In this document: positions 17,860-25,551 of the stretch, one piece after another
How positions within the stretch are numbered: position 1 is the stretch's first letter
Layout of the letters: each line of letters starts with the position of its first letter
From: Bordetella parapertussis
Lineage (GTDB): Bacteria; Pseudomonadota; Gammaproteobacteria; Burkholderiales; Burkholderiaceae_B
Assembly: GCA_945872285.1 (NCBI GenBank)
Contig: CAMBZR010000033.1
Coordinates: 1-34,155, forward strand
Length of the DNA: 34,155 bases
Direction of reading: 5' to 3'
Made by a program: the position numbers and the translations under genes
The notes under the pieces: generated by a model
The model's input: only the letters and a program-made list of their open reading frames with translations
Database searches by the model: none
What the model was told of the DNA's origin: nothing

Positions 17860-18663
17860 ATGTCTTCAGTTTTATTGTATGAACAAGACGATCTGGGCGT
17901 GGTGACACTCACGCTGAATCACCCTGAAACTCGCAACGCGTTAACAGGCACTGGCATCGTTGAGGCGATGCTTGACGCCTGCCATCGCATTGAGTGCGAC
18001 CCCTCGGTACGTGCGGTGGTGATCACTGCCACAGGCACTATTTTTTCGTCGGGTGGCAAAATCGACGAAATGCAGCGTCAGATCGGCCCAGAGTTTGGTA
18101 GCGAGGTGTTGCGCCAAGAGTATCGGCATGGCATTCAGCGCTTGCCGTTGGCGATTCACCAACTTGAAGTGCCAACGATTGCTGCGGTCAATGGCCCAGC
18201 TATTGGTGCGGGCTTTGACTTAACTTGCATGTGCGACATGCGCATTGCCACCGATACCGCGACCTTTGCCGAAAGTTTTGTCAAAGTCGGAATCGTGGCA
18301 GGTGACGGCGGCGCCTGGTTTTTGCCACGCGTGATCGGTATGGCACGCGCAGCTGAGATGTCGTTTACGGGTGAGCCCATTGACGCCCAAACTGCCTTGA
18401 GCTGGGGGCTGGTATCGCGCTTAGTGCCAGCCGCAGACTTGTTGAGCACGGCGCACACGCTTGCGCGCAAGATGGCGGTGAACTCACCCTCAGTCATGCG
18501 GATGACCAAACGCCTGTTGCGCGAAGGTCAGACGTCTTCGCTCTCAAACCTGCTTGAGCTCTCAGCGGCTTATCAAGCCATCGCGCATAAAACGCCCGAG
18601 CATGCCGTCATTATCAAAGACTTTATGGATAAAAAGGCGGCTCGACAAGCGAAGAAAGGCTGA
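17860..18663 (+). CDS. Crotonase (enoyl-CoA hydratase/isomerase) family protein
   Basis: A 267-residue crotonase-fold enzyme acting on CoA thioesters. The oxyanion-hole segments are IFSSGGKIDEM near 61-71 and NGPAIGAGFDLTCMCDMRIA near 111-130. At the two hydratase glutamate positions it has E138 (FAESF) and D149 (VAGDGG). The second Glu is replaced by Asp, which favours an isomerase or unusual hydratase over a classical hydratase. GGGAG-like sequence precedes the ATG. Coupling with the tautomerase suggests a short catabolic pair. Substrate unknown. Confidence 0.92.
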   Translation: MSSVLLYEQDDLGVVTLTLNHPETRNALTGTGIVEAMLDACHRIECDPSVRAVVITATGTIFSSGGKIDEMQRQIGPEFGSEVLRQEYRHGIQRLPLAIHQLEVPTIAAVNGPAIGAGFDLTCMCDMRIATDTATFAESFVKVGIVAGDGGAWFLPRVIGMARAAEMSFTGEPIDAQTALSWGLVSRLVPAADLLSTAHTLARKMAVNSPSVMRMTKRLLREGQTSSLSNLLELSAAYQAIAHKTPEHAVIIKDFMDKKAARQAKKG

Positions 18664-18673
18664 GGGAAGATAG

Positions 18674-19636
18674 TCACTTTGCGACCCTGAAGCCGATGTT
18701 GCTAGCTGATGTGTTTGGGGTGTTAGACCCCCGCGCAGCGAGTCGATAGCGATTGCAGTACGACTCATGGCATAGAAACGAGCCCCCACGCATTGAACGA
18801 TTCGTGGAGGGTCGTTGATCTAGAGGATCTGTGTTGCTGGTTGCAGTGTGATAATCGGCGTGAAACGAATCAGCAACCCATTCCCACACATTGCCAGCTT
18901 GCTGATAGAAGCCCCAGGCGTTGGGCTTGTAGGACTTTGCCGCCAGTGGCCTCGGCACCCAGCTGTCACCCGGACGGCCCGGGAACTCGCCTTGCCAAAT
19001 ATTACAAACTGGTTCACCTTCAGGCTGCAAGTCATCGCCCCAAGGGTAGCGTGGCGACGACTGCCCCGCGCCAGCGGCGTATTCCCACTCTGCTTCAGTT
19101 GGCAAGCGCACGCCAGCCCAAGCGCAATAATTTGAAGCGTCGTTCCAGGTGACATGGACGACAGGATGTTCTAGGACATTCAAAATATTGCTACCGGGGC
19201 CGTTGGGACGCTGCCAGCAAGCGCCTTCAACATCCAGCCACCAGACAAGTTCTCGTGACGCTGGTCGTTGCGTTGCCCTTTGCAGTGCTGGAACCTGCAG
19301 ATAGAACACAAAGGACGAACCAAGTTGTTCAGCCTCGGTAATATAGCGAGTCGCTCGCACAAACTCGCGAAACTCAACGTTTGTGACTGCCGTGTCTGCA
19401 AGACTGAAGCCACTGATTTGCACTGCCCGTGCGGGCCCTTCGCCATCTTCAGCGAAGCCCTCGTGAGAGTCGGTTCCCATCACAAACGAGCCGCCTGGCA
19501 CAGTGACGAGCACCGAGGTGGAGGTGACCGCGGTGCCTGCAGCGGCGGCTGCCACCGCTTGTGACGTTGGTGCTGCTGACGCCAAGGGTGCAGACACGCT
19601 TTGTGCCAGCACTGAAGGCGTGCAACAGGGTTTCAC
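18674..19636 (-). CDS. Formylglycine-generating enzyme (sulfatase-modifying factor, SUMF1 type)
   Basis: This enzyme oxidises the sulfatase active-site cysteine to formylglycine. The 320-residue protein has the FGE-sulfatase fold markers VPGGSFVMGTD near 46-56, RLPTEAEWEYAAG near 178-190 and GNVWEWVADSF near 243-253. The decisive piece is RGGSFLCHESYC with both catalytic cysteines at 289 and 294, followed by RLAARGSNTPNTSASNIGFR. This matches true aerobic FGEs rather than the broad fold family. The N-terminal 40 residues are Ala/Ser/Thr-rich with no clear signal peptide. The start is GTG, overlapping the sulfatase stop (GTGA), so the pair is translationally coupled. It is the last gene of the minus-strand cluster. 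Confidence 0.95.
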   Translation of the reverse strand: MKPCCTPSVLAQSVSAPLASAAPTSQAVAAAAAGTAVTSTSVLVTVPGGSFVMGTDSHEGFAEDGEGPARAVQISGFSLADTAVTNVEFREFVRATRYITEAEQLGSSFVFYLQVPALQRATQRPASRELVWWLDVEGACWQRPNGPGSNILNVLEHPVVHVTWNDASNYCAWAGVRLPTEAEWEYAAGAGQSSPRYPWGDDLQPEGEPVCNIWQGEFPGRPGDSWVPRPLAAKSYKPNAWGFYQQAGNVWEWVADSFHADYHTATSNTDPLDQRPSTNRSMRGGSFLCHESYCNRYRLAARGSNTPNTSASNIGFRVAK

Positions 19637-21249
19637 TCGTCTTCCCAGAACGCACGCGTGACGCCTTGACTGCGCATCAGCGCAACGACCCCTTCGCGTG
19701 GCAGCACACCACAGCGCTTGGCCCAGGCTTCGTACTCAAGGCTCATCGCAGCGACTCGTTCAGGCAGCTGCGTCGCCAGGTTGTGCAGTTCAGTGCGGTC
19801 TTCTTCCATGTTGTAGAGCTCCCAGGCATTGGGATAGTCTCGCACGAGCTTCCAGTGTCCAATGCGCATGGCAGCGTTGCCTTCATGCTCCCAGAACATT
19901 GGCGGACGGCTTGCCAAATCAGCCTTGAAGGCCTGCTGTAATGAATGCCCTTCAAGTGGCAGAATCTCTCGACCCGCCAGCGTTGAGGGGTAAGCGGTCT
20001 GGGCCACATCCAGAATGGTTGCCATGATGTCAGGCAAATAGCCTGGTGTATGGCGAAGATCACCGCGGTCGCTAATGCCTTGCGGCCAATGCATAATCAA
20101 AGGGGTAGAAATACCGCCCTCGTGCGCCCAATGTTTGTAGAAGCGGAACGGCGCATTAGAAAGATTTGCCCAGGCAGTGCCGTAACTTTGGTAGGTGTTT
20201 TCTGGCCCGGGCATGAGTTCAGGGTTGTTGCCAAAATGCACCACTGCGCCCTCGCGTGTATGTGACCGAGCAATCATCAACTTGTTGACCAACTCGTCGA
20301 CGCCGACATCCTCTGGGATCGCCTCGGCGCAAGCACCGTTATCGGCAAGAAAGATCACCAGCGTGTTGTCGAGCTCGCCTTGTTTCTCTAGCTCAGCGAG
20401 TATCCTGCCAATGCCTTGATCCATGCGATCGACTTGCGCCGCATAGACTTCCATGCAACGTAGTAACCAAGCCTGATTCTGTGCCTCAGACCAAGCCGGT
20501 TGAGACGGATCGCGACCGGTGAGTTTCCATTTGGGGTCAAGCAGGCCCCAGCGAACCAAACGCTCTAGCCGTTCTTCGCGCAGCGTATCCCAACCTGAGT
20601 CAAAGCGACCTTTGTATTTGGCAATATCTTCATCATGAGCGTGTAGTGGCCAATGCGGCGCTGTGTAGGCCACATACTCAAAGAAGGGTTTGTCTTTGTG
20701 TTCGGTGTGATGTGTTTGCAGAAACTTGACTGCTTCGTCACTAATCGCATCGGTATAAAAGAAGCCAGGGCGGCGCGCCTCGGCCTCAGCATTGGTGTTG
20801 CCACGCGTCAGAGTATTGGGATCATAAAAGCTGCCCGCTCCGATGATGGTGCCAAAAAACGCATCAAAGCCGCGTTGTAGTGGCCAAGAATCGGTGGGCT
20901 GAGTCAAGTTGCTTGAGACATGCCATTTACCACTCAGATAGGTGCGATAGCCAGCGGGCTTTAACACCTCTGCGATCGTGGCGCAACGCTGGTTCAAGTT
21001 ACCAGCGTAGCCCTCTGGGCCCGAGTCGTACGTCAGGATGCCAATACCTGTTTGATGCGGATGCAAGCCGGTGAGTAAAGAGGCTCGCGAAGGGCTGCAC
21101 CTTGCGGTGTTGTAGAACTGCGTGAAGCGTAACCCACCTTGCGCCAGCCGATCTAAATTGGGCGTGTGAATCTCGCCACCGTAGCAGCCGATATCAGAAT
21201 AGCCCATGTCGTCGTTGAGGATGAGCAAGATATTAGGACGTTTTGTCAT
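19633..21249 (-). CDS. Cys-type sulfatase (538 residues)
   Basis: An alkaline-phosphatase-superfamily sulfatase that should hydrolyse a sulfate ester. Metal-site aspartates D13-D14 lie in LNDDMGYSDIGCYGGE. The modification motif CSPSRASLLTG starts at C51 and needs conversion to formylglycine. GKWH near 125-128, LADNGAC and KHWAHEGG supply further active-site residues. There is no signal peptide (MTKRPNILLIL), so the enzyme is probably cytoplasmic. The ATG has GAGG five bases upstream. It is coupled to the FGE gene behind it and follows the ABC ATPase gene by 26 bases. Substrate unknown; aryl, alkyl or sugar sulfates are possible. Confidence 0.95.
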   Translation of the reverse strand: MTKRPNILLILNDDMGYSDIGCYGGEIHTPNLDRLAQGGLRFTQFYNTARCSPSRASLLTGLHPHQTGIGILTYDSGPEGYAGNLNQRCATIAEVLKPAGYRTYLSGKWHVSSNLTQPTDSWPLQRGFDAFFGTIIGAGSFYDPNTLTRGNTNAEAEARRPGFFYTDAISDEAVKFLQTHHTEHKDKPFFEYVAYTAPHWPLHAHDEDIAKYKGRFDSGWDTLREERLERLVRWGLLDPKWKLTGRDPSQPAWSEAQNQAWLLRCMEVYAAQVDRMDQGIGRILAELEKQGELDNTLVIFLADNGACAEAIPEDVGVDELVNKLMIARSHTREGAVVHFGNNPELMPGPENTYQSYGTAWANLSNAPFRFYKHWAHEGGISTPLIMHWPQGISDRGDLRHTPGYLPDIMATILDVAQTAYPSTLAGREILPLEGHSLQQAFKADLASRPPMFWEHEGNAAMRIGHWKLVRDYPNAWELYNMEEDRTELHNLATQLPERVAAMSLEYEAWAKRCGVLPREGVVALMRSQGVTRAFWEDE

Positions 21250-21275
21250 AAATGCCTCGTGAGAAAATAATTTGC

Positions 21276-22331
21276 TTAGTTCAACCGCAGCCCAGTGCTA
21301 CGATCAAACAGGTGGGCTGCGTCTGGGGCAAAGCCGAGTTGCACAGTATCACCTTCATGTAATACCGTGAGCCCTTGCACCTTGGCTTTGAGCGACTGAC
21401 CCTGAACCTTCAGGTTCAAAATGGAATAGTCGCCCAGATCTTCAATGTATCGCACCTGAGCTGTTAAACCCACATTGGTGAGGCGCAGATCGGTTGGTCG
21501 AATGCCCAGCGTCACCTCGCGTATTTGCGCGCCGTTGGCGGTGACCTTAAATTTTTCGCCTAAGACGTCTACGTGCTGTTGGTGCCAAACGGCAGGGATC
21601 AAGTTCATGGGCGGCGTACCAATAAAACCAGCAACCGATATCTGCGCCGGCTGACCAAAGATTTCTCTGGGTGTTCCCACTTGCACGATACGCCCATCCA
21701 TAAAAACCGCGATGCGGTCCGCAAGCGTCATAGCCTCCTCTTGATCATGCGTGACATAGACTGTCGTCACGCCCAAGTCGCGCTGCAGTTGGTGCAGCTC
21801 TAGTCGAGTTTCAAGCCGCAGTTTGGCATCTAGATTAGAAAGCGGCTCATCCAGAAGAAATAGCCGTGGCTCACGCACGATTGCGCGGGCCAACGCGACG
21901 CGCTGTTGTTGCCCGCCAGACAGTTGTCCAGGGCGCCGTTCCAGCAAATGCTTGATGCCAACCCGCTGTGCAGCATCCTCAACTGAGCGCTTAATCTCTG
22001 TGACTGACGCACCGATCATTTTTAAAGGAAAGCCAATATTTTTTTCGACCGTCATGTGGGGATAAAGCGCATAGCTTTGAAACACCATGGCAACGTCACG
22101 TTCTCCTGGGTCAGTATGCGTGATGTTTTTTCCGCCGAACCAGACCTCGCCACCGCTAACTTCTTCTAACCCCGCAAGAATACGCAAGGTGGTGGTCTTG
22201 CCTGAGCCAGAGGGGCCAAGCAAGACAAAAAACTCGGCAGCTTCAATCTCTAAATCTATGCCGTGCAGGACGGTGGTTTCGCCGTGTCTTTTCACGACTT
22301 GTTGTAAGCGAACGTTGCCACTGGTTTTCAT
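21276..22331 (-). CDS. ABC transporter ATPase, MalK/UgpC type
   Basis: A 351-residue ATPase of a CUT1-like (sugar, glycerol-phosphate) importer. Walker A is GPSGSGKTT at 39-47, the Q-loop is VFQSYALYPHMTV at 83-95, the signature LSGGQQQRVALARA is at 137-150, Walker B is LFLLDEPLSNLDAKLR at 157-172 and the switch is YVTHDQEEAM. The C-terminal TOBE/OB domain (about 240-351) with GIRP and LGDYSIL is typical of regulatory MalK subunits. It overlaps the upstream permease by four bases. Confidence 0.95.
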   Translation of the reverse strand: MKTSGNVRLQQVVKRHGETTVLHGIDLEIEAAEFFVLLGPSGSGKTTTLRILAGLEEVSGGEVWFGGKNITHTDPGERDVAMVFQSYALYPHMTVEKNIGFPLKMIGASVTEIKRSVEDAAQRVGIKHLLERRPGQLSGGQQQRVALARAIVREPRLFLLDEPLSNLDAKLRLETRLELHQLQRDLGVTTVYVTHDQEEAMTLADRIAVFMDGRIVQVGTPREIFGQPAQISVAGFIGTPPMNLIPAVWHQQHVDVLGEKFKVTANGAQIREVTLGIRPTDLRLTNVGLTAQVRYIEDLGDYSILNLKVQGQSLKAKVQGLTVLHEGDTVQLGFAPDAAHLFDRSTGLRLN

Positions 22332-23164
22332 CGCCTACCACCTCCTTTGACTGCGCCGACGGTCAGACCTTTGACGATGTGTCTTTGAGCAAGTATGCCA
22401 AGCACAATGACTGGGGCCATTGCCACCATCGCCCCAGCTGCAAGTTTGGCCCACTGGGTTTGCTCGACTGAAATAAAGTTGAACATGGCAACGGTGATCG
22501 GCCGCACTCGATTACCGCCTAACAGGACAGCGAACATGAATTCGTTCCAGGCGTTGAGAAACACGAAGACTGTGGTAACGGCAATCCCGCCACGGACTTG
22601 AGGTAAAACAATGTGCCAGAAGGCGCCCCATCTGCCGGCTCGATCAAGCAGAGCGGCCTCTTCCATTTCAAAAGGGATATCTTCGAAGTATGACACTAGC
22701 AGCCAGATGGCAAAGGGCAGGGAGAAGGTCAGATAAATCAGAATCAGGCCGGTGTAGGTGTCAAGCCAGCCAAGGCGCTGCAAAGCTAGGTAATAGGGGA
22801 TCACTAAGCCCACCGGAGGCAACATTTGAGTGACTAGAATATAAAAGCCGCTCGCCCGTTTGAAGGGGTAACGTAAACGAGCCAGCGCATAGGCTGCCGG
22901 CACAGCGATACAAAGTGTCAGCACCACCGTCGCACAGGTAACGACCAGACTTGACCATAAATTGGGCAAGATGGAAGCGTTGCCAAAGAGAACCTCATGG
23001 TAGTTTGCGAACGTTGGCGTGAAAAAAAACACGGGCGGATAAGCCAACACATCGCGTTCTGTTTTGAAAGACGTCAAAAACGCCCAGAGTACCGGGAACA
23101 CCCATACCGATACCAGCAATCCAGCCGCCAAGTACAGCAAGGTCAGGCGAGTCATCTTTTTCAT
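22328..23164 (-). CDS. ABC transporter permease, MalG type
   Basis: A 278-residue inner-membrane permease with six predicted transmembrane helices. The N-terminal FPVLWAFLTSFKTERDV is typical of MalG/UgpE. The EAA loop appears as FEMEEAALLDRAGRWGAFWH with LP shortly after, near residues 173-196. It overlaps both its neighbours by four bases (ATGA), which indicates tight translational coupling. Together with the following MalF-type protein it forms the translocation channel. Confidence 0.95.
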   Translation of the reverse strand: MKKMTRLTLLYLAAGLLVSVWVFPVLWAFLTSFKTERDVLAYPPVFFFTPTFANYHEVLFGNASILPNLWSSLVVTCATVVLTLCIAVPAAYALARLRYPFKRASGFYILVTQMLPPVGLVIPYYLALQRLGWLDTYTGLILIYLTFSLPFAIWLLVSYFEDIPFEMEEAALLDRAGRWGAFWHIVLPQVRGGIAVTTVFVFLNAWNEFMFAVLLGGNRVRPITVAMFNFISVEQTQWAKLAAGAMVAMAPVIVLGILAQRHIVKGLTVGAVKGGGRR

Positions 23165-24051
23165 GAGGCGGCCCGGCGTCGTCTAAACAACACCCACGAT
23201 ACGAAAACGGTTAGCGTCAATAACACCATGGCTAAGGCAGAACCATAACCAATATTGAGTTCTGTAAACGAGGTGCGATAGGCGTACAGATTCAGTATTT
23301 CTGTTGCCGTCCCTGGCCCACCACCGGTCGCTGCGAAGATTGCTGCGAACGCCGAGAGCGCAGTCATGGTTCTGAGGATCACCACCATGACAATGGCTGG
23401 GCGAATCAAGGGCAGGGTGATGTACCGAAATCTTTGCCACGCACTCGCACGATCAAGTCGTGCCGCTTCATAGATATCTGGGGGTAAGGAGGCCAGACTT
23501 GCCAAGAGCACCAAAAAGGCGAAGGGTGTCCATTGCCAAGTGTGGATCGCGATCACAGAGATGAGTGCAAGCTGAGGGTCTCCTAACCAGTTGTGACTAC
23601 CAAGATTTAGACTTCTGGTGACGACGTCTACCAGGCCGAAGTCTGGGGCCAACACCAAGGTTCGCCAAAATAGGCCGACCACCACAGGGGCCAAGACGAT
23701 AGGCAAGATAGCCGCAATACGAAGCAGGCCTTGGCCCCGAGGAATTTGCAATACGACCAAGGCAAGTGAGAGCCCCAAGAGCACTTGCAGCGCAACGGTA
23801 GAGGCTGTGTAGATAAAGGTAAGTAGCAGCGAACTCCAGAAACGCGGGTCGCTATTCATATTTAGATAGTTGTCTGCACCGGCAAAGCCAGTCAGCCACG
23901 GCATACTCATATTCAACTGTTGCAGACTGTTCCAGGCAAGAAATATCAGTGGAGTCGTTGTGATCAACAGTAACAACAACAGCGCAGGCAGAAACAAGAC
24001 CAGCGCGAAGCGCCGCTCTTGTTGAGCCTGAGTGTTGCGTTGATCAAGCAT
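23161..24051 (-). CDS. ABC transporter permease, MalF/UgpA type
   Basis: A 296-residue inner-membrane permease. The N-terminus FALVLFLPALLLLLLITTTP is a typical first helix, and the EAA loop is DIYEAARLDRASAWQRFRYITLP near 190-212. Six helices are expected, fewer than E. coli MalF, as in most UgpA-like proteins. The ATG is embedded in the 3' arm of a hairpin that fills the gap after the binding-protein gene, so its translation may be structurally controlled. Confidence 0.94.
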   Translation of the reverse strand: MLDQRNTQAQQERRFALVLFLPALLLLLLITTTPLIFLAWNSLQQLNMSMPWLTGFAGADNYLNMNSDPRFWSSLLLTFIYTASTVALQVLLGLSLALVVLQIPRGQGLLRIAAILPIVLAPVVVGLFWRTLVLAPDFGLVDVVTRSLNLGSHNWLGDPQLALISVIAIHTWQWTPFAFLVLLASLASLPPDIYEAARLDRASAWQRFRYITLPLIRPAIVMVVILRTMTALSAFAAIFAATGGGPGTATEILNLYAYRTSFTELNIGYGSALAMVLLTLTVFVSWVLFRRRRAAS

Positions 24052-24080
24052 CGACAGTCCGCCAGTGTTGCGACTGTCGA
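24051..24080 (-). promoter_or_regulatory. Intergenic hairpin between binding-protein and permease genes
   Basis: Perfect 9-bp arms tcgacagtc (24051-24059) and gactgtcga (24072-24080) flank a 12-base loop. The hairpin exactly spans the gap between the stop of the binding protein and the ATG of the permease, and its outer arm includes the first base of that ATG. There is no T-run, so it is not a standard terminator. It may block exonucleases or limit permease translation, keeping the binding protein in excess. Confidence 0.7.
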
Positions 24081-25496
24081 TTACCCGCGCATGATTTGAG
24101 TAATACGTGCTTGCGCTTCGTCTAGGGCATCTTTCGGCTTCTTCTGCCCGACTAACGCGACCTGTATCGCGGTGCCCATGGTGTCACCGATCGCTGGCCA
24201 TTGGGGTAAACGAGGGCGCCATTCAACGTCCGTATCTTGCTCGAGGGATTCCAGCGCTGCGGGGATGAAGTTATCACCCGCATCCTTCATGGCGTTTGCG
24301 AACTCGGTAGATTGCCACAACGATAAGCGATTGAGCCCTGAGCGTTTGGCGGGGCCCGCAAACTTCCACGAAGTGCGCGCTTGTGTTTCAGCACTGGTGG
24401 CCCAAGCAATAAAGAGCCAGGTTGCTTTTTTTGCACGCTCGCTGAGTGCGGCATTGATGGGGAAGCCCCAATTCCAAATAGAGGTCACGCGTTTGCCCGC
24501 AGGGCCTTTGGGCCACCGTGCATAGGCAATCTTCCCAACCACTTTAGATTTTTCAGGGTTAGTGATGACAGCGGCAGACGAGTGCGCATCGACATAACAA
24601 GCGAGTGTGCCTTGTGAGAAGGCGTCGGCGATATCAGGCCAGTTCCAGTTACGGACCGCTGGTGGCGCGTAGTTGGTTAGCGCATTGACATACCACTCAA
24701 GCGCTGCGACACCGATGGGGCTATTGACGACAAGATTTTTGCCATCGAACCATTGCCCGCCAAAGCCACGAAACAAGGACGGATAGATGTACATATTCTG
24801 ACCTGCACCAGCAAACCCCCTTAAGGCGAGGCCATAAGAACGGTTGTTGGGATCATTGAGTGCCTTGGCGTTTGACAGTAATTCGTCGTAGGTCTGTGCA
24901 GGCTTGAGCCCCTTGGCGGTATACAAATCTTTTCGATAGACCTGAACGGTGACTTCGCCGTCGTAGGGGATACCGTAGGGCTTGCCGTCAATAGAATCCG
25001 CGTCACGCCAAGATTTTAAAATGTCGTTGTAGTTAAACCAGGCAGGATCAGTCAGCGAGGCGTCGTTTAAATATTTATCGAGTGGCTCGACCCATTTATT
25101 GGCAACATACAGCGGGTAGTACATGGGGTCTGCCGCATGCGTGGCAAACGTAGCAGTTTTTGAAGACAGATCGAGCATCGCCTTTTGACGAATTTGGCCA
25201 GGCGGTACTTTTTCTGCCCGGACTTTAATCCCGGTGAGTGCTTCAAATTGAGGTAATAAACCGATCAGATTATCGAAGTAGCTCGCAGGGATGACCGCGA
25301 CACTAATCGCTTCGCCCTCGGCCTGGCGCCAGTTGATCTTGGCGCTGGTATAGGCGGCGAGTTCTGAGGGTTGGGCGTGAGCAGAATTTAACCATTGGGT
25401 CGTACCCAGACCAGTCAAACTTAAAGCGGCCGTTTGCCCTAAAAATCGACGACGATCTTGCTGCTGTTGTTGTTTTTTTGAATCCCATGTGTCCAT
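24081..25496 (-). CDS. ABC transporter solute-binding protein, family 1 (Tat-exported)
   Basis: A 471-residue periplasmic receptor of the MalE/UgpB class for the importer downstream. It opens with a five-glutamine run (9-13), then a twin-arginine signal DRRRFLGQTAALSLTG at 14-29 and a probable cleavage after AHA (39-41). The mature protein shows family features such as LLPQFEALTGIKVRAEKVP and DGKPYGIPYDGEV. Tat export implies folding before transport, perhaps with a bound cofactor or ligand. The ATG at 25496 has AGGAG seven bases upstream; a longer frame to 25541 is unlikely. Ligand unknown; its place between two sulfatase genes suggests a sulfated organic compound. Confidence 0.93.
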   Translation of the reverse strand: MDTWDSKKQQQQQDRRRFLGQTAALSLTGLGTTQWLNSAHAQPSELAAYTSAKINWRQAEGEAISVAVIPASYFDNLIGLLPQFEALTGIKVRAEKVPPGQIRQKAMLDLSSKTATFATHAADPMYYPLYVANKWVEPLDKYLNDASLTDPAWFNYNDILKSWRDADSIDGKPYGIPYDGEVTVQVYRKDLYTAKGLKPAQTYDELLSNAKALNDPNNRSYGLALRGFAGAGQNMYIYPSLFRGFGGQWFDGKNLVVNSPIGVAALEWYVNALTNYAPPAVRNWNWPDIADAFSQGTLACYVDAHSSAAVITNPEKSKVVGKIAYARWPKGPAGKRVTSIWNWGFPINAALSERAKKATWLFIAWATSAETQARTSWKFAGPAKRSGLNRLSLWQSTEFANAMKDAGDNFIPAALESLEQDTDVEWRPRLPQWPAIGDTMGTAIQVALVGQKKPKDALDEAQARITQIMRG

Positions 25497-25513
25497 TTTT
25501 AATCTCCTGTTCA

Positions 25514-25537
25514 GGGCGCAAGCCCAAGGTTTAACCT
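25514..25537. repeat. Two small inverted repeats upstream of the binding-protein gene
   Basis: GGGC-gcaa-GCCC (25514-25525) and AGGTT-t-AACCT (25527-25537) stand side by side just ahead of the ribosome binding site. They could be a small leader hairpin or an operator half-site pair. The arms are short, so chance is a real alternative. Confidence 0.35.
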
Positions 25538-25551
25538 GCAATCAAACCACT

